Positions 8,346 through 16,800 of a stretch of DNA of 64,000 nucleotides are shown here, in pieces. The DNA comes from Stutzerimonas stutzeri (GTDB taxonomy: Bacteria > Pseudomonadota > Gammaproteobacteria > Pseudomonadales > Pseudomonadaceae), in contig NZ_JAGQFP010000001.1 of the NCBI RefSeq assembly GCF_019090095.1, forward strand, positions 1,674,001 through 1,738,000. Direction: 5' to 3'. Within the stretch, counting starts at the first letter, position 1. Each line of letters begins with the position of its first letter. The notes under the pieces are model-generated. The model ran no database searches. It had not been told where the DNA came from and saw nothing but the letters and a program-made list of their open reading frames with translations. The position numbers and the translations under genes are program-made.

Positions 8346-9371
8346 GTGGACCTGATATTCCTCGGCACCTCATCCGGCACCCCGACCCGGGCCCGCAACG
8401 TCTCCGGTCTCGGGTTGCTCGAAGACAGCGGCAAGGGCTGGTACCTGGTCGACTGCGGCGAAGGCACCCAGCATCAGCTGTTGCGTACACCGCTAACACT
8501 GCACGGGCTGCGCGCGATCTTCATCACCCACGTGCACGGCGATCACTGCTATGGCCTGCCTGGGTTGCTCGCCAGCGCCGGTATGGCGCGGCGCGAGCAG
8601 CCGCTGGAGATCATTGCGCCCGCTGCGATCGAAGGATGGGTACGCGCCACGCTTGAAATGAGCCAGAGCGGGCTGCCTTACGAATTGCATTTCCACGCCG
8701 TCGAAAACCTGCACGCTTGGCGCAATGCGCAGGTGCAGGTCGAAGCCACTGCCCTCTCCCACCGTGTGCCGAGCTGGGGCTACCGCTTCACCGAAGCCCG
8801 CCCGGACCCACGCCTGGACGTGGAGCGGCTCGATCGCGACGGCATCCCGCGCGGTCCACTTTGGGGCGCGCTGATGCACGGCAACGATGTCGAACTGGCC
8901 GGACGCACCCTGCGTAGCGAGGACTATCTACTGCTGACTCGCGCGCCACGGCGCATTGTCGTCGGCGGCGACAACGACCGCCCGGAACTGCTGCGCGACG
9001 CTTGCCAGGGTGCGCAGTTGCTGATTCATGAAGCCACCTACACGCAAACGATCGCAGAGGCCGGCAAGGCCGAGTTCGGCCATAGCACTGCCGCGCAGGT
9101 CGCCGCGTTCGCCGCCGACGTCGGCGCTCCGAATCTTGTGCTGACGCATTTCAGCGCTCGCTACCAGAACAGCCCTGGGCGCGGTCACTCGATCGAGGAC
9201 ATTCGAACGGAGGCGACCCGCCACTACGACGGGCAATTGATACTGGCCGAGGATCTGCTGCATCTGAGACTCGACAAGACCGGACAGGTGCAGAGAGTGG
9301 ATCGCGTCGCCGGCAGCCATGCTCGGTCGTCGGCTCCGGGCTCGGCTTCGCTCAAGCCGCCACCGGCATGA
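8346..9371 (+). CDS. rnz: Ribonuclease Z (metallo-beta-lactamase fold tRNA 3' endonuclease)
   Basis: Zinc-dependent endoribonuclease of 341 residues that trims tRNA 3' ends (RNase Z / RNase BN / ElaC). It opens with the family signature LIFLGTSSGTPT, then CGEGTQHQLL. The metal-binding motif is H62-V-H64-G-D66-H67. Further ligands are in ATALSHRVPS and in GDND and LTHFSARY near the C-terminus. The start is a GTG at 8346: AGGAG lies 7 nt upstream and similarity begins at the next residue; the upstream ATG at 8301 has no ribosome binding site. The 30-odd residues after the last domain motif are a variable tail. It stands alone between two intergenic regions. Confidence 0.93.
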   Translation: MDLIFLGTSSGTPTRARNVSGLGLLEDSGKGWYLVDCGEGTQHQLLRTPLTLHGLRAIFITHVHGDHCYGLPGLLASAGMARREQPLEIIAPAAIEGWVRATLEMSQSGLPYELHFHAVENLHAWRNAQVQVEATALSHRVPSWGYRFTEARPDPRLDVERLDRDGIPRGPLWGALMHGNDVELAGRTLRSEDYLLLTRAPRRIVVGGDNDRPELLRDACQGAQLLIHEATYTQTIAEAGKAEFGHSTAAQVAAFAADVGAPNLVLTHFSARYQNSPGRGHSIEDIRTEATRHYDGQLILAEDLLHLRLDKTGQVQRVDRVAGSHARSSAPGSASLKPPPA

Positions 9372-9387
9372 CAAACAAATGAACGCT

Positions 9388-9406
9388 AATGATAACTCGT
9401 ATCATT
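9388..9406 (+). promoter_or_regulatory. Fur-box-like operator upstream of the siderophore receptor
   Basis: A 19-bp perfect inverted repeat, AATGATA-N5-TATCATT, lies 56 bp before the GTG start of the TonB receptor. It matches the half-sites of the Fur consensus (GATAATGATAATCATTATC). An iron-responsive receptor is the expected target, so iron repression by Fur is likely. Confidence 0.8.
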
Positions 9407-9461
9407 TACATTCAATTTACATACCGCTATTGTCGCCTCCCTTTCCCTGGAGGATGACACC

Positions 9462-11579
9462 GTGCCATCAAACGCAACCCGCCTATTGCCGTTGCTTACC
9501 GCTCTGGCGACCCCCGTCGTTTATGCCCAGCCCACTTCACCGATCGAGCTCCCAGGCTCGTCGGTGACCGGCACCCGCGAGGAAGCCGGCTACAAACCCG
9601 AGCAGAGCAAGGCTGCACTGAAGATCGATGCGCCGCTGCGTGATGTTCCGCAATCGATCAACGTGGTGCCACAGAGCGTGCTCAGAGACCAGGGTGCCGA
9701 CTCGCTGGAAGACGCGCTGAAGAATGTTCCGGGCATCGGGCTGAGCAACGGCGACGGGCAACGCGATCAGGTCACCATCCGCGGCTTCAGCGCGATCGGC
9801 GACCAGTACATCGATGGCATTCGTGACGACGCGCTGTACTTCCGCGACCTGTCGAACATCGAGCGCGTCGAGGTGATCAAAGGGCCGGCGGCGGTTCTCT
9901 ACGGCCGCGGTTCCTCGGGCGGGCTGATCAACAGCGTGACGAAGAAGCCAACCTTCGCACCGGAACAGGAAGTCGGCGTCAGCTTCGACAGCGAAGGCAA
10001 ACGCCGCACCCAGTTCGATGCCGGCTGGGCCGACCAGCAAACCCAGGACAAGGCGTTTCGCGTGACCGGCGCGCTGGAAGACAGCGACACCTTCCGCGAA
10101 GACAGCTTTCTGGAGCGCAAAGCGCTCGCCCCGTCCGCCTACTTCCGCCTTTCCGACGATCTGGAAGTCAACATCGGCGCGTCGTACCTCTACGACAAGC
10201 GTCTGATCGACTTCGGTATTCCGGCACTCAATGGCCGGCCCGTCGATGTCGATCGCGACAAGCGCTTCGGCTCGGCCAACGCTAGTCAGGATTACACCCG
10301 AAGCGAAGTCTTCTCGCTGACCGCCGGCATCGACTACCAGATCAATGACGCCTTCACGCTGAGCAACACCAGCCGCTACTACCACTACGATCTGGATCGT
10401 AACAACACCCTGGCGCACACCGATGCCAACCGCTTCGTCACGGCGCCGGACGGCACGCTGTTGGTCAAGCTCAAGCGCGGCAACGTCCAGCGCAAGGAAG
10501 ACGGTTGGTTCAACCAGACCGAGCTCAAGCAGAACGCGGTCGTTGCCGGCATGAACCATCAATTGCTCTACGGCGTCGAGTTTGGCCGCCAGGAAAAGGA
10601 CCAGCAGTTCTACAACCAGGACGATGTCGCGCGGGTGCCGGTGTATGGCGACACGCTGCTGCCGGTGCCGTCCCAGGCCAATCGAAAGACCGGCGATGGC
10701 CTCAATACCCAGGACACCACAGGCCTCTACATCCAGGACCTGATCGAACTGTCGCCCCACTGGAAAGCGCTGCTGGGCGTGCGCTACGACGAGTTCAACC
10801 AGTCCTTCCGCGACGACCTCAATGGCAAGGCCGAACTGGAGCGTACTGATTACACTCTCAGCCCGCGCGCAGGCCTGGTCTGGCAGCCGGATGACGTGCA
10901 GTCCTACTACCTGTCGGTCAGCCGCTCCTACCAGCCATCGGGCGAAATGTTCCAGGTCAGCGCGACCAACGTCGAACTGAAGCCGGAGGAAACCACGAAC
11001 TACGAGATCGGCGCCAAGTGGAACCTGCTGCAGGATCGCCTCACGCTGACCGCCGCGATCTTCCGTCTCGAGCGCACCGAGATCAAGACCACCGACCCGA
11101 TCAACCCGGCCAAGCTGGTACTCGCAGGCGAGCAGCGCACCGACGGATTCGAAACCACCTTCATGGGCCAGGTCACGGACAAGTGGCAGCTCTATGGCGG
11201 CTACGCCTTCCTCGACGCCGAGATCACCAAGTCGAACAGCAAGACCAACGGTGTCGACAACGAAGGCCAGGTGCCGACCCTTACCCCGCGTCACAGCGCC
11301 AACCTCTGGGCCGTGCGCACGCTGGCACCGGAATGGCGTGTCGGCATGGGTGCGAACTATGTGGGCAGCCGATACACCGCGCTGGATAACGACACCGAGA
11401 TGCCTGGCTATACCACGGTCGACGCCGCGCTGTTCTACGAGCAGCCGAAGTGGGATGCCGCACTGCGCCTGTTCAACGTCTTCGACAAGGAGTACTACGC
11501 TTCGGCCCACGGCTCGGTCGATCTGATCACCCCCGGCGCGCCGCGCACCCTCGAGCTGAGCGCGAACTACCGGTTCTGA
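9462..11579 (+). CDS. TonB-dependent siderophore receptor
   Basis: Outer-membrane ferric-siderophore receptor of 705 residues, a typical length. A signal peptide (about 1-22, cut after VYAQ) is followed by the plug domain: DVPQSINVVPQSVLRDQGA, NVPGIGLSNGDGQRDQVTIRGF, YIDGIRDD, then IERVEVIKGPAAVLYGRGSSGG. The beta-barrel ends in the aromatic LELSANYRF expected for BAM insertion. A TonB box is not obvious; STPIELPGSSVTG may include it. There is no N-terminal STN signalling domain, so it does not control a sigma factor. Start is GTG with GGAGG 9 nt upstream. Regulation is probably by Fur (box at 9388). The siderophore, likely a xenosiderophore since no synthesis genes are near, is unknown. Confidence 0.93.
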   Translation: MPSNATRLLPLLTALATPVVYAQPTSPIELPGSSVTGTREEAGYKPEQSKAALKIDAPLRDVPQSINVVPQSVLRDQGADSLEDALKNVPGIGLSNGDGQRDQVTIRGFSAIGDQYIDGIRDDALYFRDLSNIERVEVIKGPAAVLYGRGSSGGLINSVTKKPTFAPEQEVGVSFDSEGKRRTQFDAGWADQQTQDKAFRVTGALEDSDTFREDSFLERKALAPSAYFRLSDDLEVNIGASYLYDKRLIDFGIPALNGRPVDVDRDKRFGSANASQDYTRSEVFSLTAGIDYQINDAFTLSNTSRYYHYDLDRNNTLAHTDANRFVTAPDGTLLVKLKRGNVQRKEDGWFNQTELKQNAVVAGMNHQLLYGVEFGRQEKDQQFYNQDDVARVPVYGDTLLPVPSQANRKTGDGLNTQDTTGLYIQDLIELSPHWKALLGVRYDEFNQSFRDDLNGKAELERTDYTLSPRAGLVWQPDDVQSYYLSVSRSYQPSGEMFQVSATNVELKPEETTNYEIGAKWNLLQDRLTLTAAIFRLERTEIKTTDPINPAKLVLAGEQRTDGFETTFMGQVTDKWQLYGGYAFLDAEITKSNSKTNGVDNEGQVPTLTPRHSANLWAVRTLAPEWRVGMGANYVGSRYTALDNDTEMPGYTTVDAALFYEQPKWDAALRLFNVFDKEYYASAHGSVDLITPGAPRTLELSANYRF

Positions 11580-11601
11580 TCCCGAATCGCTCGCAACAAG
11601 C

Positions 11602-11625
11602 GAGGCGCCCGCTCGCGGGCGCCTC
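11602..11625. terminator. Hairpin after the TonB receptor
   Basis: A 10-bp perfect GC-rich stem (11602-11611 / 11616-11625) with a CTCG loop lies 22 bp after the receptor stop codon. It has no clear T-run, so factor-independent termination is likely but not certain. Confidence 0.6.
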
Positions 11626-11684
11626 ACCCAGGCCTATCGCCCTGCCCTCCTCAGCGATCGCCCCGGTCCCGACCTGCCCGCCCG

Positions 11685-12239
11685 TCATTGCGTCAAAGCC
11701 GAATGAAGCATGTTTCTGCTCGCATCGAGCACCTCACGCTGGGTCTCTTCCTTGACCAGCATCCGAGCTACGACCAGAGCGCCCACGCACTGCGCGATCA
11801 ACGCCCAGGCCAGATCACCATCTTCAAGCGTCTGCGCCCAGGCCTGTTGCAAGGCGCACAACCAATGCTCGGCCTCTTCCCGCACCGGCGTCTCGGCACG
11901 AGCGATTTCGGCACCTAGCGCCGGGATTGCGCAGCCTGCGTCCGGGTTGTGCAGGTGAGCCATGCTCAGGTAGGCGTCGAGGCAGCGTTCGAGGCGGGTC
12001 CGATCGAACACCCCATCTCGAGCAACGATCGGGCTTTGCGATAACTCACGTCGAACTACCTCGGTGAACAGGTCGCCCTTCGACGGGAAATGACTGTAGA
12101 ACGCGCCGCCAGTCAGGCCGATGGCTTTCATCAGACCATCGACACCGGTAGTGGCAAAGCCGCCGCGCTTGGCAATCGCGCCACTGCTTTCAATCAGGCG
12201 CTGACGGGTTTGCTCTTTGTGGCTGGAGGAATAACGCAT
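11685..12239 (-). CDS. TetR-family transcriptional regulator
   Basis: Repressor-type regulator of 184 residues. The N-terminal helix-turn-helix covers about 8-55 (RLIESSGAIAKRGGFATTGVDG, then GLTGGAFYSHFPSKGDLF), the classic TetR motif; the C-terminal ligand domain is divergent. The ATG at 12239 follows GAGGG at a suitable distance. The frame is open further upstream to 12284, but that would run into the operator. The gene is divergent from the SDR gene at 12328 and the shared region holds two copies of one operator (12284-12296 and 12299-12311), so it probably represses the SDR/isomerase pair and itself. Effector unknown; an electrophile or aromatic compound is plausible given the target genes. 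Confidence 0.9.
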   Translation of the reverse strand: MRYSSSHKEQTRQRLIESSGAIAKRGGFATTGVDGLMKAIGLTGGAFYSHFPSKGDLFTEVVRRELSQSPIVARDGVFDRTRLERCLDAYLSMAHLHNPDAGCAIPALGAEIARAETPVREEAEHWLCALQQAWAQTLEDGDLAWALIAQCVGALVVARMLVKEETQREVLDASRNMLHSALTQ

Positions 12240-12283
12240 GCATGCGCCCTCTGGTGATCCTTGACGATGCGCGGAGGTTAACA

Positions 12284-12311
12284 TAACGTTCGTTTACCTA
12301 ACGATCGTTTA
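12284..12311. promoter_or_regulatory. Tandem TetR-type operators
   Basis: Two copies of TAACG-N-TCGTTTA at 12284-12296 and 12299-12311, offset by 15 bp. Each is nearly palindromic around CGNTCG. They sit 45 bp before the TetR gene start and 17 bp before the SDR start, where a bound repressor would block both promoters. Confidence 0.75.
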
Positions 12312-12327
12312 GCAAGAGCGCGAACCC

Positions 12328-13059
12328 ATGAATAATGACAATCGTGTCGCCCTGATAATCGGCGCCGGAGACTCCACCGGTGGCGCCATTGCGCGGCGGT
12401 TTGCCCGTGAAGGCTATGTTGCCTGCGTCACTCGGCGCAGCGCCGGCAAACTTCAGCCACTGGTCGACAGCATCGTTGCCGAGGGCGGTCGCGCCCATGG
12501 CTTCGCCTCCGATGCCCGTAAGGAAGATGAAGTAGCCGACCTCATCGAAACCATCGAACGTGACATCGGCTCGATCGAAGTGATGGTTTTCAATATCGGC
12601 GCAAACGTGCCATGCAGCATCCTCGAGGAGACGGCACGCAAATACTTCAAGATCTGGGAAATGGCCTGCTTTTCGGGCTTCCTGACCAGCCAGGCAGTGG
12701 CCAGGCGTATGGTCGCACGCGGACGCGGCACCATCCTGTTTACCGGCGCCACGGCAGGTCTGCGCGGATCAGCGGGGTTCGCCGCCTTCGCCGGGGCCAA
12801 GCATGGCATTCGCGCACTGGCGCAAAGCATGGCGCGCGAACTGGGGCCGATGAATATTCATGTCGCGCACGTCGTGGTCGACGGGGCGATCGACACGGCA
12901 TTCATCCGCGACAGCTTTCCCGAGCGCTACGCCCTCAAGGATGAAGACGGCATCCTCAACCCGGAGCACATCGCCGACAACTACTGGCACCTGCACACTC
13001 AGCCGCGCGACGCCTGGACCTTCGAACTCGACCTGCGCCCGTGGACCGAGCGCTGGTAA
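12328..13059 (+). CDS. Short-chain dehydrogenase-like protein lacking the catalytic Tyr
   Basis: Rossmann-fold protein of 243 residues in the SDR superfamily. The dinucleotide loop is GAGDSTGGAIA (12-22). The active-site YxxxK motif reads F154-A-G-A-K158, so the catalytic tyrosine is phenylalanine, and the place of the catalytic serine (about 141) is alanine. It may bind NAD(P) without normal dehydrogenase chemistry, or have another acid. It overlaps no gene but is followed after 22 nt by a DsbA-fold isomerase, with which it forms an operon under the divergent TetR regulator. Function not assigned. Confidence 0.85.
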   Translation: MNNDNRVALIIGAGDSTGGAIARRFAREGYVACVTRRSAGKLQPLVDSIVAEGGRAHGFASDARKEDEVADLIETIERDIGSIEVMVFNIGANVPCSILEETARKYFKIWEMACFSGFLTSQAVARRMVARGRGTILFTGATAGLRGSAGFAAFAGAKHGIRALAQSMARELGPMNIHVAHVVVDGAIDTAFIRDSFPERYALKDEDGILNPEHIADNYWHLHTQPRDAWTFELDLRPWTERW

Positions 13060-13081
13060 ACCCAAAACCGGAGCGACTTTG

Positions 13082-13678
13082 ATGACCAAGACCCTCGAGT
13101 TTTTCTTCGACCTTGGCAGCCCGGCGAGCTACCTCGCCTGGAGCCAGCTTCCTGCACTGTGCGCAGACACCGGCGCGCAACTACGCTGTCGGCCGATGCT
13201 TCTCGGTGGCGTATTCCAAGCCACGGGCAACTCGTCGCCAGCAACCGTGCCAGCCAAGGGTCGCTACATGGCCACCGATCTGCTGCGCCACGCCCGACGC
13301 TACGGCGTAGCATTCGCCTTCAATCCCCACTTTCCGATCAACACGCTGGCGCTGATGCGCGGCGCCATCGGCTACCAGTTGCGACAGCCCGATGCATTCA
13401 GCGCCTACCTCGACGCGCTCTTTCAGAGCCTCTGGGTCGATCAGCGCAACCTTGGCGACCAGGCAGTGTTGGCGGCGACGCTGGAGACAGCGGGACTCGA
13501 CGTCAGGCAGTATCAGACAATGATTGGCGACGAACAGGTCAAGACGGCACTCAAAACGAACACTGAAGAAGCCGTGCAGCGCGGCGTCTTCGGCGCACCG
13601 ACTTTCTTCGTCGGTGACGAGATGTTCTTCGGACAGGATCGCCTGACATTCGTCGCGGACGCGCTCATGGGCAGATAA
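13082..13678 (+). CDS. 2-hydroxychromene-2-carboxylate isomerase-like protein (DsbA/kappa-GST fold)
   Basis: Protein of 198 residues with the thioredoxin/DsbA-like fold of NahD and kappa-class GSTs. It opens KTLEFFFDLGSPASYLAW, with the serine of GSP at position 13 in place of the DsbA cysteine, as in the glutathione-dependent isomerase. The C-terminal RGVFGAPTFFVGDEMFFGQDRL matches the family closing motif with its cis-Pro. No naphthalene-degradation genes are near, so the substrate need not be a hydroxychromene; a glutathione-linked detoxification is possible. The ATG at 13082 follows GGAG at about 11 nt. It is co-transcribed with the SDR-like gene. Confidence 0.9.
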   Translation: MTKTLEFFFDLGSPASYLAWSQLPALCADTGAQLRCRPMLLGGVFQATGNSSPATVPAKGRYMATDLLRHARRYGVAFAFNPHFPINTLALMRGAIGYQLRQPDAFSAYLDALFQSLWVDQRNLGDQAVLAATLETAGLDVRQYQTMIGDEQVKTALKTNTEEAVQRGVFGAPTFFVGDEMFFGQDRLTFVADALMGR

Positions 13679-13803
13679 GCACGAAGGTGATGGATCGCGG
13701 CAATCCGTGATACGCGAAAGCGCGCCAGTGCCGATGCCGCAGGAGCGCGCCTACCCGTGAGCGGACGAAAAGGCCGGATTGCCGCAGCCACGCCACGCGG
13801 CGG

Positions 13804-16800
13804 TCAAACCTCCACCTGACTCCACTGCTTGTTCAACCGCTTGTCCGACACCGCCATCTTTGTCCCGAGCTGCTGGGCCCAGAGCGATACACGGTATTCC
13901 TCCAGCATCCAGCGATACAGCGTCAGCTCGGGGTCGCGCTTGCCTTCCTGCTGGTGCTTTTTCAGCCGCGCCTGGTACTGCTCCCAGTAGCCGGCCAATT
14001 CGCCGGACCACACGCGGTCACGCTGCAGCTGAGCGCCGATCTTCTCGAAGCGTTGCTCGACGGCCTTGAGATAGCGCGGATATTCCTTCAGCCACTCGCC
14101 CGGCGTTTCGCGCACGAAGCCCGGATAAACGAGGTTGGCCAGCTGCGCCTTGATGTCGTTCAGCGCCACCGCCTGAGCCAGGTCGATCTTGCCCTTGAAG
14201 CGCTTCTGCAGCCCGTGCCAGAGCTTGAGGATGTCCAGCGTCAGGCGCGCCAGCCGTTCGGCGTGCGCCGCCCAGTCGCCGCGTTTGCGCTCGGCCAGTG
14301 ACGCCAGCGCCGCGCCATCGCGGGGCAGCTGGGTTTCGCCGTCGAGGATGCAGCTGTCGAGGCTGGCCAGCAGGATGTCCTCGACCAACGCATCGACCTT
14401 GCCCATGTCGCGATACAAAAGCGCCAGCTCGGTGAGACCCGGTAGCTTGTTACGCAGGTATTTCGCTGGCTCGGCCAGTTGTTGCAGCAACAGACGCTGC
14501 AGCGCGCGCCGATGCTGGTAGTCGGCCTCGGCCTGGGTCGGGAAACGGCCCTCCTTGACCACCCCGGCCTCCTCGACCAGTGCGGGATAGACCGTCATCG
14601 ACAACCCAGCCATCTTCGCCTGAGCCTTCTCGGCTACCTGGGCGAACCCCTTGGCCTCGACGGGCTTCTGTTCGGCCTTCTGCTGTGGCGGTGCCAACGC
14701 TGCCTGGCTGGCTTCGCTGAAGCGTGCCGTCAGCTCGGCGAGATCACGGCCTTCACCGAGGAATTTCCCCCGGGCGTCGACCACCTCGATGTTCATCTTC
14801 AGATGGCTTTCCAGCCCCATGGCCGCTTCCGCCCAGGCCTCGTCCGAAACGCGAGCGCCGGTCATGCGCAGCAGCTCGCGGCCCAGCGCTTCGGGCAACG
14901 CGCCTTCGCCGAAGGTGATCTTCGAGAGCGCGGCCTTGACGAAATCCGGCACCGGGACGAAGTTCTTGCGGATCGCCTTGGGCAGGTTGCGCACCAGCGC
15001 CACCGCCTTCGCCTCGATCAACCCCGGCACCAGCCAGTCGAGCCGTTCGGCCCGCAGCTGCGGCAGCAGCGGCGCGGGCACCCGCAACGTCACGCCGTCG
15101 CGCGGGTGGTTGGGTTCGAAGTGGTATTCAAGCGGCAGCTGAAGTTCGCCAATGCGCAGATGGTCCGGGTACTGCGCCGCGGTGACCTCGCTGGCGTCAC
15201 GCGCCAGGACATCCTCGTCGCGCATGACCAAGAGTTGCGGGTTCTTCTGGCTCTCGCGCTTGTACCAGGTCTCGAAACTCGCGGTCTGGTAGATGTCATG
15301 CGGCACCCGCGCGTCGTAATAGGCGAACAGGGTGTCCTCGTCAGCAATGATGTCGCGGCGACGGGCCTTGGCTTCCAGTTCGTCGAACAGTTCCAGCAAC
15401 TCGCGATTCGCCGTGAGGGCCTTGGCTCGACTGTGCATCTCGCCGCGCACCAGCCCTTCGCGGATGAACAGCTCGCGCGCCGCGGGCGGGTCGATGGGGC
15501 CGTAATGCACCGGCCGGCGGCCAACGACGATCATGCCGTAGAGCGTCACCTGCTCGTAGGCCACCACCTGGCCGCGCTTCTTTTCCCAATGCGGCTCGAA
15601 GTGGTTCTTCTTGATCAGATGCCCGGCGAGCGGCTCGATCCAGTCCGGCTCGATCTTGGCGACCATGCGTGCGAACAGCTTGGTGGTCTCCACCAGCTCC
15701 GCGGCCATGATCCAGTTGGGCTTCTTGCGGCCGATTACGCTGGAAGGATGCACCCAGAAGCGCCGCTGGCGGGCGCCGAGAAAATCGCCTTCCTCGGTCT
15801 TGTGCCCGATCTGGCTGAGCAGGCCGGCGAGAATGGCCTTGTGCACCGCCGCGTAGCCCTTGGCCTTCTGCGCCGCTTCGCTGGCTTCATGCTGCTGGCG
15901 CAGGATGGCGTTGACCTTGTTGTCAGTGGTCGGTGCAGCCGGGGCCGGACGCGTGGAAGAGGCTTCGCCGTCTTCCACCCTACCTGCCTTGCCGACGTGC
16001 GTTCGCTGGCCGGAGCCGTCGGCCGATCTGCCCGCGCCAAGCTGGAGCTCCCGCACGATCAACATCAGCTGGCGATGCGCATCGCGCCATTCGCGAAGGC
16101 GCAGGTAGTTGAGGAAGTTCTTCCGGCACCAGGTGCGCAGGGCATTGGAACCGAGCGCCTGGCGCTGCTCCTCGAAACCGCGCCAGAGGTTGATCAGCGC
16201 GGCGAAGTCCGAGTCCGGATCTTTCCACTGCGCGTGGGCCTGGTCGGCCTGCTGCTGACGATCGGCCGGGCGCTCGCGCACGTCCTGCACCGACAGCGCA
16301 CTGGCGACGATCAGCACCTCGGCCATGCTGCCCAGCGTGGCCGCTTCGAGCAGCATGCGCCCGAGCCGCGGGTCGATGGGCAGGCGCGCCAGCTGCCGGC
16401 CCAAAGGCGTCAGCTGGTTCTCGCGGCTGACCGCCGACAGCTCCTGCAACAGGTTGAAGCCATCACTGATGGCCTTGCCGTCCGGCGGCTCGATGAAGGG
16501 AAAATCTTCGATCTGGCCGAGGCGCAGGTGCAGCATCTGCAGGATGACCGCGGCCAGGTTGGTGCGCAGGATCTCCGGATCGGTGAATTCCGGCCGGCTG
16601 AGAAAATCCTCCTCGCTGTACAACCGGATGCAGATCCCCGGCTCGACCCGCCCGCAGCGCCCCTTGCGCTGGTTGGCGCTGGCCTGGGACACCGCCTCGA
16701 TCGGCAAGCGCTGGACCTTGGCGCGGTAGCTGTAGCGACTGATGCGTGCGGTACCCGAATCGATCACATAACGAATGCCGGGTACGGTCAGCGAAGTTTC

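Noticed and set aside
9537..11627. A 696-codon open frame opposite the TonB receptor.
   Set aside because: Antisense shadow; the plus strand gene has clear plug and barrel motifs and a Fur box.
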